This document shows, in pieces, positions 38,525-47,695 of a stretch of DNA of 64,000 nucleotides. Origin of the DNA: Candidatus Desulfovibrio kirbyi. GTDB lineage: Bacteria; Desulfobacterota; Desulfovibrionia; Desulfovibrionales; Desulfovibrionaceae. The first letter of the stretch is position 1, and every line of letters starts with the position of its first letter. Below the pieces are notes generated by a model. The model was given only the letters and a program-made list of their open reading frames with translations, made no database searches and was not told the origin of the DNA. The stretch is from the NCBI GenBank assembly GCA_013374015.1, contig BLLL01000009.1:15001-79000 (forward strand), given 5' to 3'. Both the position numbers and the translations under genes were made by a program.

Positions 38525-38553
38525 GTAATAGAGTAGAGCGACCGGCATGTCAA
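38525..38553 (-). promoter_or_regulatory. Promoter of the nhcABCD operon
   Basis: Minus strand: TTGACA (38553-38548), 17 bases, TATTAC (38530-38525), 102 bases before the nhcA start and just after the miaA stop. Confidence 0.65.
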
Positions 38554-38581
38554 GGATAGTGTGGCGTTTGAAAATGCAATT

Positions 38582-39490
38582 TCAGAATTTGTATGCGCGG
38601 GCAAGTGCCGGCAGTTTGTCCGTCTGCTGCGGGGGGAGCATGATGGCCTCAGGGCGCGCGCGAAACCATGTCAACTGGCGTTTGGCATAGGCACGGGTAT
38701 TTTTGAGCCAAAGCTCCCGGCATGTGTCAAAGGACAGGCTACCCCGCACATACGCCAGCAGTTCGGCCGCGCCTATGCCGCTCCATCCGGGAGCCTCGGG
38801 ATCAGCGCACCGGCTGAAAGCGAATTTTGCCTCTTCCAGCGCCCCACAGGCCAACATTTGCTCAATGCGGCCGGCAAGGCGCGGCGTAAGACGGCGTAAA
38901 TCGGCGTTGATAATAAAAAGCGGCCCCTTGCACAGCGGCGGCGCCATGGCGTTTGTATGCCACCAAGTAAAAGGGCGTCCTGTGATTTCCAGCACTTCCA
39001 GCGCGCGCAGGATGCGTTGCCGGTCGTTCGGGTGGATACGCGCGGCATAGTCCGGGTCTGCCTTTGCCAGTTCCAGATGGAGGGCGGGCGATCCCTCCTT
39101 GTTCAAGCGTCCCGCCAGATGCGCGCCGATGGCCGGATCCGCGGGCGGTATGACGGTGATTCCATGCAAAAGCGCTTGAAAATACAGGCCGCTGCCGCCG
39201 ACAATGACAGGAATTTTGCCGGCTTCATGCAGGACGCGCGCTTTTGCCGTCGCCAGTTCCACCCAGCGTCCGGCGCTGATTTTTTTGTCTGTGGCCAAAA
39301 ATCCGTAGAGATGATGAGGGCGGGCAGCACGTTCCTGTGGGGTTGGCTGGGCGGTAATAATCGGCAGATCGGAATAGACCTGCCTGGAGTCCGCGTTCAG
39401 TATTTCGCCATTCAGCGCTTCAGCCAGCGCAAGGGCGGCGGATGACTTGCCTGAGCCTGTAGGACCTGCCAGACAGACAACCGGAATCAT
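38582..39490 (-). CDS. miaA: tRNA dimethylallyltransferase MiaA
   Basis: About 302 residues from ATG 39490, which overlaps the coaD stop. LAGPTGSGKSSAALAL is the P-loop, LNADSRQVYSDLPIITAQP and GRWVELATAK are family blocks, and VIVGGSGLYFQALLHG is the conserved substrate region. It adds the isopentenyl group to A37 of tRNAs that read UNN codons. Length and motifs are normal. Confidence 0.95.
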   Translation of the reverse strand: MIPVVCLAGPTGSGKSSAALALAEALNGEILNADSRQVYSDLPIITAQPTPQERAARPHHLYGFLATDKKISAGRWVELATAKARVLHEAGKIPVIVGGSGLYFQALLHGITVIPPADPAIGAHLAGRLNKEGSPALHLELAKADPDYAARIHPNDRQRILRALEVLEITGRPFTWWHTNAMAPPLCKGPLFIINADLRRLTPRLAGRIEQMLACGALEEAKFAFSRCADPEAPGWSGIGAAELLAYVRGSLSFDTCRELWLKNTRAYAKRQLTWFRARPEAIMLPPQQTDKLPALARAYKF

Positions 39491-40026
39491 GAAATTTTGA
39501 ATCCGCCGTACGGGATTGCAAGGCATGGTGTGGACTGGCGCACTTCACCGTTGGCGTATTTTTCCATAAGACAACGGCGCACGTTTTCGGGCACCAGTCC
39601 CTTGACATCCCCGCCCTGACTGGCCGCAGCCTTTACTATAGTGGAACTGATGAACAGCCACCGGTAGTCCGTCATCATAAAAATTGTCTGGATTTTACGC
39701 TGCAAACGGCGGTTCATCAGGGCAAGCTGAAATTCGTACTCAAAGTCGGAAACAGCCCGCAGGCCACGCAGCAGGGCGCATGCGCCGCGCTTGACCGCAT
39801 AGTCCACCGTAAGGCCGGTGAACGGCTCAACTACAACGCGGTCTTCGCCCTGAAGCGCCTCGCGTGCCATTGCAACGCGTTCCTCATGGCTGAAAAGCGG
39901 TCGTTTGGGCGTAGCGTCGGCCACAGCCACGATGATCTGATTAAACACATCGCATCCTCGCCGTATCAAACTGATGTGGCCGTTGGTCAAGGGGTCGAAA
40001 GTTCCTGGATAAAGTGCTGTTTTCAT
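39487..40026 (-). CDS. coaD: Phosphopantetheine adenylyltransferase
   Basis: The protein is 179 residues. YPGTFDPLTNGHISLIRR contains the nucleotidyltransferase HxGH-like TxGH site, and WLFISSTIVKAAASQGGDVKGLVP is the C-terminal CoaD signature. It transfers AMP to 4'-phosphopantetheine in CoA synthesis. The C-terminus is about 15 residues longer than usual (RQSTPCLAIPYGG). Coupled to miaA by ATGA overlap. Confidence 0.95.
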   Translation of the reverse strand: MKTALYPGTFDPLTNGHISLIRRGCDVFNQIIVAVADATPKRPLFSHEERVAMAREALQGEDRVVVEPFTGLTVDYAVKRGACALLRGLRAVSDFEYEFQLALMNRRLQRKIQTIFMMTDYRWLFISSTIVKAAASQGGDVKGLVPENVRRCLMEKYANGEVRQSTPCLAIPYGGFKIS

Positions 40027-40076
40027 GGGATTTTCAGTTTATCTCCTGTAATATGCGCAAGCTGTTGACGGAGCGG

Positions 40077-40850
40077 TCAGGGAAGATCTATGGGCATATG
40101 CTCCATATCGCGCAAACTGTCCATGCCGGAATGGTCGGTAAATTCAAAACACAGCGGCGTTATGGTGATATAGCCCTTGTTGAGCATGTCCTTGTCCGAA
40201 CCGGGGTTGATCGTGTGTTCCGGAATTTCGCCTTCCAGCCACCAGTAGGGCGCGCCGCGCGGATCAAAGCGTTCAGTATACACGTTTTTCCACACAGCGC
40301 TCGTCTGGGGACACACTTTTATGCCCTTGGCCTTGCTGAGCTGCCCTGCCGGGTAATTGATATTCAGCACGCGCCGCCGCGCAAGGCGCGTCCAGTCAAT
40401 GCGTTCCGCCAGTTCCACCAAGTGCCGCGCCTGGGGCAGCAGGTCTTCGCTTGCCCTGTGGTCGTTATGAGAAACGGCAATGCTGGGAAGGTCTTCGTGA
40501 GCCGCTTCAGTGGCTGCCCCCACAGTGCCGGAATACAGGATATCCGGGCCTACATTTTGTCCCGCGTTGATTCCGGAAATCACCATGTCCGGCTGTTTGG
40601 GCAAAAGAGTTGCCAGCGCCAGCTTGACGCAGTCCGTGGGCGTGCCGTAAATGCCCGTGCCCTGAAAATTCGGCTCAACAATGTCAATGGCCCGCACCGG
40701 TTCAAAAACTGTGAGCGAGTGCCCGACGCCCGATTGCTGGCGTATGGGGGCCACCACATGTACGGTGTGCCCGGCTTCGCGCAGGGCGGCGTATAATGTC
40801 CGCAGGCCTATGGCGCGGATTCCGTCATCGTTTGTGAGCAAAACGTCCAT
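40077..40850 (-). CDS. surE: 5'/3'-nucleotidase SurE
   Basis: The protein is 257 residues from ATG 40850 (MDVLLTNDDG). DD in LLTNDDGI, the Ser in RQQSGVGHSLT and Asn in ISGINAGQNVG are the metal/phosphate ligands of SurE. GTPTDCVKLAL and AVSHNDHR add to the fold. It dephosphorylates nucleoside monophosphates and may act in stationary-phase survival. Fifty bases separate it from coaD. Confidence 0.95.
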   Translation of the reverse strand: MDVLLTNDDGIRAIGLRTLYAALREAGHTVHVVAPIRQQSGVGHSLTVFEPVRAIDIVEPNFQGTGIYGTPTDCVKLALATLLPKQPDMVISGINAGQNVGPDILYSGTVGAATEAAHEDLPSIAVSHNDHRASEDLLPQARHLVELAERIDWTRLARRRVLNINYPAGQLSKAKGIKVCPQTSAVWKNVYTERFDPRGAPYWWLEGEIPEHTINPGSDKDMLNKGYITITPLCFEFTDHSGMDSLRDMEHMPIDLP

Positions 40851-40941
40851 TTGACAATACCCCAAAAAGAAAGAAAATAAGAGGAACAGTCGCCGACTTT
40901 CCGCTGGCTTTTTATAACACTCTTAATCCGGCAGACACTCT

Positions 40942-41976
40942 ATGGAAAAAGGACAATACGTCAAAGACATAACCTCCGCAACAGCAGTGCGCGGCCTGTT
41001 TGTAGTGAGCGCAGCTGCTCAGGGGCAGACGTCCAACGGCAGCCCATACTGGCGCTTGACGCTCTCTGACGCGAGCGGAAGTCTGGAGGCAAAAATATGG
41101 CATCCGCTCAGTGTGGACTACAGTTCTATTGACACGGGCTGCATTGTCCAAGTTGAAGGGGCGGCGGCGCTCTACCGCGACCAGTTGCAGATCACTGTCA
41201 AGAAGCTGCGGATTCTTTCACCCGCAGATTCCGTGGACGTTGACCCGGCGGCGCTGTTACCGGTTTCGCCCTATAATCTTGACGATATGCTCAATTCCTT
41301 TGAACGGCTTGTCACGGAAGAATTTCAGCACAAGCCCTGGCGCAGGCTTGCCCTGGCGCTGTTCAGGGATGAGACGCTGCGCGAATCCTTCCGTATATGT
41401 CCGGCGGCAAAAAACGTGCACCATGCCTATATGGGTGGGCTGCTGGAGCATACATTAAGCGTGTTCAGGCTCTGTCAGCGCATTGCCGACCTCTATCCGG
41501 AGCTTGACCGCCAAACCCTGCTGGCCGGGGCGCTTTTTCATGATATCGGCAAAATCCGTGAATTTTCCGGCGGAATTGGCAATGACTATACCGATGAAGG
41601 GCGATTGCTTGGGCACATGTATCTCGGCATCGAACTGCTCGCGCCACATCTTGCCGCGAGCGGCCTTGAGGAGGAGTTGCAACGCCATTTGAAGCATCTT
41701 GTTCTGAGTCATCATGGCGAAGCGGAATTTGGCGCGGTGCGTCCGCCGCACACGGCTGAGGCTCTTGCCTTGCACTATGCCGACAATCTGGATGCAAAAA
41801 TGTCCCAGTGTTCCGGATTATTTGAAAATATAGCCGCGGAAGGTCAGAGTTGGACGCCCTGGCAACCCACACTGGGCAGGCATATGCACCGCGGTATGCG
41901 CACACCGGAAGCGACTGTCGAAAAAACGCACAGCAAAGCAGTGAGGGGAGAATGTTTATCTCTTTTGAAGGCATAG
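40942..41976 (+). CDS. YhaM-type OB-fold/HD 3'-5' exoribonuclease
   Basis: The protein is 344 residues. An OB-fold in the first 110 residues (YWRLTLSDASGSLEAKIW) is followed by an HD phosphohydrolase domain: HHAYMGGLLEHTLSVFRLC, LLAGALFHDIGKIREF with the HD pair, and VLSHHGEAEFGAVRPPHTAEAL. This arrangement is that of YhaM/CBF1, a manganese-dependent 3'-5' exonuclease active on RNA and ssDNA. The tail overlaps tmk by 25 bases, so expression is coupled. Confidence 0.9.
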   Translation: MEKGQYVKDITSATAVRGLFVVSAAAQGQTSNGSPYWRLTLSDASGSLEAKIWHPLSVDYSSIDTGCIVQVEGAAALYRDQLQITVKKLRILSPADSVDVDPAALLPVSPYNLDDMLNSFERLVTEEFQHKPWRRLALALFRDETLRESFRICPAAKNVHHAYMGGLLEHTLSVFRLCQRIADLYPELDRQTLLAGALFHDIGKIREFSGGIGNDYTDEGRLLGHMYLGIELLAPHLAASGLEEELQRHLKHLVLSHHGEAEFGAVRPPHTAEALALHYADNLDAKMSQCSGLFENIAAEGQSWTPWQPTLGRHMHRGMRTPEATVEKTHSKAVRGECLSLLKA

Positions 41977-42605
41977 AAGGCGCTGGAAAATCTACGGCAC
42001 AGCGTCTGCTGGCCGATTTGTTGCGCGAGCGCGGACACGTTCCGCTGCTCACCAGTGAACCCGGAGGATGTTCTCTTGGGCGCAATCTGCGTCCCATTCT
42101 GCTGGACGCCCGCTTGAGCGGGCTTTCCGACAGGGCGGAACTGTATCTTTTTCTGGCGGATCGCGCCCAACATGTGGCCGAGGTGGTCCGTCCGGCTCTG
42201 GAATCCGGCCAGACGGTACTGTGTGATCGCTACACCGATTCCACGCTGGCCTATCAGGGATACGGGCGGGGGATTGACTGCGAACAGTTGCGGCGCGGCA
42301 ATGAAACAGCCACCGGCGGCCTTGTGCCGGAACTGACGATTTTGCTTGATCTGCCTGTTGCAACGGGCCTTGCACGGGCCGGACAACGCAACCGTGAAGA
42401 AGGCACCGTGCTTTCCGAGGGGCGTTTTGACGCGGAAAGTCAAAATTTTCACGAACGTGTGCGTCAGGGTTATCTTGAACTGGCCGGCGAGGAACCTCAA
42501 CGCTTTGCCGTTATTGACGCCACCGAACCGCCCGAAGATGTGTCGCTGCAATGTCTCTGCGCGATGGAAGCGGCCTTGCGCAGGTGTGGAAAAGGGCTTG
42601 AATAA
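41952..42605 (+). CDS. tmk: Thymidylate kinase
   Basis: The protein is 217 residues from ATG 41952, preceded by GAGGGGAG. FEGIEGAGKSTAQRLL is the P-loop, SEPGG follows, and DRYTDSTLAYQGYGRG is the DR(Y/H) motif. The lid region (GQRNREEG) carries Arg. It phosphorylates dTMP. Begins inside the end of the yhaM-like gene; next gene starts two bases after its stop. Confidence 0.94.
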   Translation: MFISFEGIEGAGKSTAQRLLADLLRERGHVPLLTSEPGGCSLGRNLRPILLDARLSGLSDRAELYLFLADRAQHVAEVVRPALESGQTVLCDRYTDSTLAYQGYGRGIDCEQLRRGNETATGGLVPELTILLDLPVATGLARAGQRNREEGTVLSEGRFDAESQNFHERVRQGYLELAGEEPQRFAVIDATEPPEDVSLQCLCAMEAALRRCGKGLE

Positions 42606-42607
42606 CT

Positions 42608-43939
42608 ATGGACAGCCAGCTCTGCGCCACAAACCGTCTGGGGGTTGTTTTTTTCCCGGCTTTTGACTGGGCAATTTCTCCTACGCACCCGGAACGCGAA
42701 GAACGCCTGTTGTACACGCGGGACCAGCTTCAGGAAGAAGGGCTGTTCGATATTCCCGGAATTGTGGAATACCGCCCGGATTTTGCCACACCGGCGCAGT
42801 TGAAACGTGCCCACTTCTGCCTGCCTGATGTGGGATCTGTGAGCACGGATTCGCATCTGGCCTCAGCTGGCGCCGCCATCACCGCCGCCCGTCTTGTTCT
42901 GGAAAAAAGACAGGACAAGGCCTTTGCCTTGGCGCGCCCGCCAGGCCATCACTCCATGCGCGTTGTGCACGGCAACCGCGGATTTTGCAGTATCAACAAT
43001 GAAGCCGTACTCGTGGAGCATATCCGCGATCATTGCCCGCATCCCGACGGGCGTCCTCTGCGTATTGCCGTGGTGGATACGGACGTGCACCACGGGGACG
43101 GCACACAGGACATATTCTGGAATGACCCGCACACGCTCTTTATTTCTCTGCATCAAGACGGGCGCACGCTGTATCCAGGTTCCGGCTTTCCGCACGAGTG
43201 CGGCGGGCCGGGCGCTCTGGGACGCACCATCAATCTGCCGTTGCCGCCGGAAACATGCGACAGCGGGTATCTGTATGCCGTTGAACACGCGGTTTTGCCC
43301 ATCCTTGAGGAGTTCAGGCCGGACATTGTCATCAACTCAGCCGGGCAGGACAACCACTTTACTGATCCGCTGGCCAATATGCGCCTTTCGGCGCAGGGCT
43401 ACGCGCGGCTTACAAAGGCGCTCAATCCTGATATCGCCGTTCTTGAGGGCGGCTATGCCATACGCGGCGCGCTGCCCTATGTGAATCTGGCTATCTGCCT
43501 GGCGCTGGCCGGCTTGCCTTTTGAAGACGTGCGCGAGCCGGATTTTGACCCTGAGCGTGTGCGCCAGCGTCCTGAAATCGGCCGCTATATCGCGCAGTTG
43601 TGTGATCAGGCGCTTGAAATTTTTCGTCATTCCCCCAAAAACCCCTCGGAAGGACGGGAGAGCGACGGCTACTGGACGCGGCGCAGGCAAATTTTTTACG
43701 ATACCGACATGCTGCGTGAAAACCAGCAGGAGGGCTGGCGGTTGTGCGCGGACTGCTCCGGCCTTGGCCGAATCGAAACAGAGTCTGACCGCGTTGCGCG
43801 TTCGCTGTGCGTGCTGATTCCCCGTCACGGGTGTCGGCGCTGTCGGGCTGAAGGCATCGCGCTGGCCGACAGCGCCGACAAAAGCGGTCGGTATGCGCAC
43901 GTGCTGCTGCTGGACGGTGATCTGAAAGAGAAAGGGTGA
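42608..43939 (+). CDS. Histone deacetylase / acetylpolyamine amidohydrolase-family protein with C-terminal zinc ribbon
   Basis: The protein is 443 residues. The HDAC-fold core shows ARPPGHHSMRVVHGNRGF (active-site His-His), VVDTDVHHGDGTQDIFW (metal Asp and His), a Asp in the AGQDNH region and EGGYAIRGALPYVNLA. Residues about 375-430 form a separate module with CADCSGLGRI and CRRCRAEGI, a CxxC pair set spaced like a zinc ribbon. Family members remove acetyl groups from proteins, acetoin-pathway substrates or acetylpolyamines. It is followed two bases later by the carboxynorspermidine genes, which favours a polyamine substrate; this is inference. Confidence 0.85.
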   Translation: MDSQLCATNRLGVVFFPAFDWAISPTHPEREERLLYTRDQLQEEGLFDIPGIVEYRPDFATPAQLKRAHFCLPDVGSVSTDSHLASAGAAITAARLVLEKRQDKAFALARPPGHHSMRVVHGNRGFCSINNEAVLVEHIRDHCPHPDGRPLRIAVVDTDVHHGDGTQDIFWNDPHTLFISLHQDGRTLYPGSGFPHECGGPGALGRTINLPLPPETCDSGYLYAVEHAVLPILEEFRPDIVINSAGQDNHFTDPLANMRLSAQGYARLTKALNPDIAVLEGGYAIRGALPYVNLAICLALAGLPFEDVREPDFDPERVRQRPEIGRYIAQLCDQALEIFRHSPKNPSEGRESDGYWTRRRQIFYDTDMLRENQQEGWRLCADCSGLGRIETESDRVARSLCVLIPRHGCRRCRAEGIALADSADKSGRYAHVLLLDGDLKEKG

Positions 43940-43940
43940 C

Positions 43941-45143
43941 ATGGCACACGTATTGATTATCGGCGCCGGCGGAGTTGGCGGTGTTGTCGCGCACAAGTGC
44001 GCCCAGGCGGTAAAAAGCGGCAGGGTCTTTGACAACATCACGCTGGCCTCGCGCACGCTTTCCCGTTGTGAGGCAGTGGCGCAGAGCGTTACAGCGCGCA
44101 CCGGAGTCAGCCTCGCCACAGCGCGGGTGGACGCCGACAATGTGGCCGAACTCTGCGGCCTGATCCGCGCTGTCAAGCCGCACATCGTCTGCAATGTCGC
44201 GCTGCCGTATCAGGACCTGCATATCATGGATGCCTGCCTTGAATGCGGCGTGCACTATGTGGACACCGCCAATTATGAACCGCCGGACACGGCAAAATTT
44301 GAATACTCCCGGCAGTGGGCATACACCGACCGTTTTCGCGAGGTGGGGCTTACAGCGCTGCTCGGCTCCGGCTTTGATCCCGGGGTGACGAATGTTTTTG
44401 CGGCGTGGGTGATGCGGCACAAACTTGACGAAGTGCGCGTGCTGGATATTATCGACTGCAATGCTGGCGACCACGGACTGACCTTTGCCACCAATTTTAA
44501 TCCGGAGATCAACATACGCGAAGTCACAGCACGCGGTCGGTATTGGGAACACGGCGAATGGGTGGAAACAGACCCGCTTGCCTTTTCAATGGAGTTTGAT
44601 TTTCCGGAGGGTATCGGTCGTAAAAAATGTTTTTTGCTGTACCATGAAGAACTGGAATCGTTGGTTACAAATCTCAACGGCTTGCAGCGGGCGCGTTTCT
44701 GGATGACTTTTTCGGAAAATTACCTGAATCACCTCAATGTCCTCGGCAATGTGGGCATGACGGGCATTACTCCTGTGCCGTTTCAGGGGCGCGAGATCAT
44801 CCCCGTGCAGTTTTTGGCTGCGCTTTTGCCGGTTCCGGCATCCCTTGGGTCGCGCACAAAGGGCAAAACCTGCATCGGCAACCTGATGCGCGGTGTGAAA
44901 GATGGACAAAAAAAAACTGTTTATATTTACAATGCTTGCGATCATGAGGCATGTTTTGCGGAAGTGGGTTCCCAAGCTGTGTCGTACACAGCGGGCGTGC
45001 CTGCCATGATAGGGACAAAGCTGATTGCCGAAGGCCTGTGGGCAAAGCCTGGCGTATGGAATATGGAGCAGTTTGACCCCGACCCCTTTATGGCGGATCT
45101 TGCGGAATACGGCTTGCCCTGGCAGTGTGTGGATGTGGAGTAA
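43941..45143 (+). CDS. Carboxynorspermidine/carboxyspermidine dehydrogenase
   Basis: The protein is 400 residues of the saccharopine dehydrogenase-like family. VLIIGAGGVGGVVAHKCAQ is the NAD(P)-binding loop. HIVCNVALPYQDLHIMDACL, VDTANYEPPDTAKFEYS and ALLGSGFDPGVTNVFAAW closely follow the carboxynorspermidine synthase group, which condenses aspartate semialdehyde with diaminopropane or putrescine. It shares its last base with the ATG of the decarboxylase gene (TAATG), so the two act as a route to norspermidine or spermidine independent of S-adenosylmethionine decarboxylase. Confidence 0.92.
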   Translation: MAHVLIIGAGGVGGVVAHKCAQAVKSGRVFDNITLASRTLSRCEAVAQSVTARTGVSLATARVDADNVAELCGLIRAVKPHIVCNVALPYQDLHIMDACLECGVHYVDTANYEPPDTAKFEYSRQWAYTDRFREVGLTALLGSGFDPGVTNVFAAWVMRHKLDEVRVLDIIDCNAGDHGLTFATNFNPEINIREVTARGRYWEHGEWVETDPLAFSMEFDFPEGIGRKKCFLLYHEELESLVTNLNGLQRARFWMTFSENYLNHLNVLGNVGMTGITPVPFQGREIIPVQFLAALLPVPASLGSRTKGKTCIGNLMRGVKDGQKKTVYIYNACDHEACFAEVGSQAVSYTAGVPAMIGTKLIAEGLWAKPGVWNMEQFDPDPFMADLAEYGLPWQCVDVE

Positions 45144-46345
45144 TGGCCTGTCCCGAACTCCTGCTGGACACCCGTTGTGTGCCTTCGCCCTGCTTTGTGC
45201 TGGATGAGGCGCGCATTCAGGCAAATGCCGCCGTGCTGGAATCGGTGCAACAGCGCACCGGCGTAAAAATTTTGCTGGCGCTCAAAGGCTTTGCCGCGTG
45301 GGCTGTGTTTCCCCTGCTTTCCCGTTTTGTCGGCGTCGGCCCTTTATGGGGCGTGTGCGCCAGTTCTGTGGATGAAGCCCGTCTTGGACGGGAAAAATTT
45401 GGCGGAGAGGTGCATGCGTTCGCGCCCGCGTGGACGCGGCAGGAAATTCAGGAACTGTGCGAAACCGCCGATCATATCGTGTTCAACTCCAGCGCCCAGT
45501 GGCGGCAATTCCGGCCTGTGATCGAATCGTATACAGCGGGTGGCGGCGGGAGGTCCGTTGCCTGCGGACTGCGTATCAACCCGGAGCATTCTGAAGTCAT
45601 GCCGCCCCTGTATGACCCCTGCGCACCCGGCTCCCGTCTCGGCATACGCCAAAAAGATTTTGATCCCGCAGCACTTGCGGGCATTTCCGGACTGCATTTT
45701 CACACACTCTGCGAATCCGGAGCGGACGCGTTTGTGCGTACGCTTGCCGCTGTGGAAGAAAAGTTTGCCGACCATCTCGGCGCCTGCGACTGGATCAATA
45801 TGGGCGGCGGTCACCATATCACAAAGGCCGGCTATGATCTTGATCTGCTCTGCCAATGTCTCACAGCCTGGCGCGCGCGGTACAATGCGCAACTGTATCT
45901 GGAACCGGGCGAGGCTGTGGCGCTGGACGCGGGCTGGCTGGTCGCCACGGTGCTGGACGTTGTACGCGCGGATATGCCTGTGGCCGTGCTGGATATTTCC
46001 GCGGTCTGCCACACGCCCGATGTGCTGGAGATGCCCTACAGACCGCGCGTGCTGTACGAACAGGACGGCAAGGTCATCCGCGCCGGCCCGCCGGAGGACG
46101 GGGCATGGGTGTGCCGTCTGGCGGGAAAATCCTGTCTGGCGGGCGACGTGTTTGGGGAATATGCCTTTGACTGTCCGCAGCGGGTAGGGCAACGCCTGAT
46201 TTTTGAAGACATGGCCATTTACAGCATGGTCAAAACAACAACCTTCAACGGTGTGCGGCTGCCATCTATCGGCGTATGCCGGACGGGCGGGTTTTCCCTG
46301 TTACGAAAATTCGGATATGAAGATTTTAAGGGCAGATTGTCGTAG
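45143..46345 (+). CDS. nspC: Carboxynorspermidine decarboxylase
   Basis: The protein is 400 residues from ATG 45143. It is a fold-III PLP decarboxylase: LLALKGFAAWAVFPLLSRF holds the PLP lysine in the ALK motif, HFHTLCESGAD and INMGGGHHITKAGYDLDLL bind PLP phosphate, and LAGDVFGEYAFDCP contains the catalytic Cys-Asp-type loop. It removes the carboxyl group from carboxy(nor)spermidine. Converges with the polysaccharide deacetylase gene five bases later. Confidence 0.94.
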   Translation: MACPELLLDTRCVPSPCFVLDEARIQANAAVLESVQQRTGVKILLALKGFAAWAVFPLLSRFVGVGPLWGVCASSVDEARLGREKFGGEVHAFAPAWTRQEIQELCETADHIVFNSSAQWRQFRPVIESYTAGGGGRSVACGLRINPEHSEVMPPLYDPCAPGSRLGIRQKDFDPAALAGISGLHFHTLCESGADAFVRTLAAVEEKFADHLGACDWINMGGGHHITKAGYDLDLLCQCLTAWRARYNAQLYLEPGEAVALDAGWLVATVLDVVRADMPVAVLDISAVCHTPDVLEMPYRPRVLYEQDGKVIRAGPPEDGAWVCRLAGKSCLAGDVFGEYAFDCPQRVGQRLIFEDMAIYSMVKTTTFNGVRLPSIGVCRTGGFSLLRKFGYEDFKGRLS

Positions 46346-46350
46346 GATTG

Positions 46351-47184
46351 TCAAAACAGGGCTGATTCCATCTGTTCCGCATCCCCGTCGGGCCGTACGT
46401 TTGTGATTTCGTGCTGCACGGCCAGGGGCAAACGAAAGGGCAGCTCGCGCAAGCGCGTCATCATAAGCCCTGGTTCCTGCCCCAGCAGGCCTTCCAGGTA
46501 ATCGCTGACCGTGACGAAACGCTGGCAGCCGGCTTCACGCAACTGCTTGACGATTCGCGGCACATCGTCCACTGTTTTTTTGTGTGTGTCATGAAACAGA
46601 AAAATGCCGTGCATGCCGCCGGGCAAAAACGCCTGAGCGCGCGCATCGCGCAACAGTGCGTAGCTGGCAGGCAGACGGCGCCAGTCCTTGCTGTCCACAG
46701 ACCATAAAAGCAGGGAAAGCCCCAGGTCATCGGCAATCCCGATAACATGTTCGTCGTAGGCCCCGTAAGGCGGGCGCAAAAAACGTGGGGAAGCCCCAAG
46801 GGAACGCAGGATCACGTCCGTACGGCGGATTTCGCTGTTTTTGCGGGCAAGCGGGATGTTGCGCAAATTTGGGTGAGCATAGGAGTGGTTGGCTATTTCG
46901 TGCCCTTCAGCAATCATTCGCCGCACAATGTCCGGATAGGTTTCCGCATTGCGCCCGATCACAAAAAAAGTGGCGGGGATGCCGTATCCGCCAAGCGCGT
47001 TCAAAAGCTGCGGGGTGTAGCGTGAAGGGCCATCATCGAAGGTGAGGGCGCAGAGATTTTCTTCCATGCGCACGTCATTGATGGTGACGCTGTCCAGCAC
47101 GCGGGCAAAAGCAGGCGTGATGGCGAGTGTGAACGCGACAGCCGCGCTGAATCGCACAGTCAGAAGAAAATAGAAAAAACGCAT
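46351..47184 (-). CDS. Exported polysaccharide deacetylase
   Basis: About 277 residues from ATG 47184; upstream in-frame starts exist, but this one directly precedes a signal peptide (FFYFLLTVRFSAAVAFTLA, cleavage near AFA). The NodB domain shows ALTFDDGPSRYTPQLLNAL (catalytic Asp pair), HEIANHSYAHPNL (metal His), RPPYGAYDE and FLFHDTHKKT. It removes N- or O-acetyl groups from peptidoglycan or another glycan in the periplasm. The C-terminal 60 residues (GLMMTRLRELPFRLPL) are beyond the usual domain. No sugar-biosynthesis gene is next to it. Confidence 0.9.
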   Translation of the reverse strand: MRFFYFLLTVRFSAAVAFTLAITPAFARVLDSVTINDVRMEENLCALTFDDGPSRYTPQLLNALGGYGIPATFFVIGRNAETYPDIVRRMIAEGHEIANHSYAHPNLRNIPLARKNSEIRRTDVILRSLGASPRFLRPPYGAYDEHVIGIADDLGLSLLLWSVDSKDWRRLPASYALLRDARAQAFLPGGMHGIFLFHDTHKKTVDDVPRIVKQLREAGCQRFVTVSDYLEGLLGQEPGLMMTRLRELPFRLPLAVQHEITNVRPDGDAEQMESALF

Positions 47185-47311
47185 TGACTTGATACCACTG
47201 CCCGTCAGTAAAAAAATACATACCATTGAGCCGGATTGCCCGCAAGATGACGCCAGCATTTTTTTATAGAATTGCCGGATTATTTCAATAAGAATCCGGA
47301 AAAATCGAGTC

Positions 47312-47340
47312 TTGACTTTTGAGGAGATAATGCATAGACA
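47312..47340 (+). promoter_or_regulatory. Candidate promoter of tRNA-Val
   Basis: TTGACT (47312-47317), 17 bases, TAGACA (47335-47340), 13 bases before the tRNA. The -10 box is weak. Confidence 0.5.
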
Positions 47341-47353
47341 TACTTCTTTTTAC

Positions 47354-47429
47354 GGGCAGTTAGCTCAGTTGGTAGAGCACCGCCTTCACACGGCGGGGGC
47401 CACAGGTTCAAGTCCTGTACTGCCCACCA
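47354..47429 (+). tRNA. tRNA-Val (CAC)
   Basis: Seventy-six bases with encoded CCA. Acceptor arms GGGCAGT and ACTGCCC pair; the anticodon stem CCGCC/GGCGG holds the loop TTCACAC with anticodon CAC; GGTTCAAGTCC forms the T-arm. It marks the left edge of the acquired defence region. Confidence 0.96.
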
Positions 47430-47695
47430 GGAATATCAATGGGTTACGAGTAACTCCGTAAACACTAATCATGAGATACCTCAATCTATGGAAGCCTCCA
47501 CCTAGTCCTTGGTGTTGGCGTTTGAATTGAGGGACCTCACTACTGACTTGCTTAAAATTCTTCCTGTCGGCTATTGACACCTGTCAAAAAAAGGAGGAAG
47601 GTTTACCTAGCTCATCTACCATGTGTGGAAAAAGTTACGAGGTCGTCTTTCAAAGGGCGGTCTCAGCTTTTTTGTCCTAATTTTTCCAATATATT
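47430..47695. other. Scar region between tRNA-Val and the defence island
   Basis: No credible gene is seen. It contains the perfect-arm dyad TTGACACCTGTCAA at 47574-47587, followed by an unused GGAGG (47592-47596). The antisense frame through the tRNA that ends GSTGLEPVAPAV is the usual false translation of a tRNA. The segment looks like the remains of an element edge; no integrase or copy of the tRNA end is visible. Confidence 0.4.

Noticed and set aside
47386..47580. Minus-strand frame ending GSTGLEPVAPAV near tRNA-Val
   Set aside because: It runs antisense through the tRNA; this ending is the usual false translation of tRNA antisense sequence.
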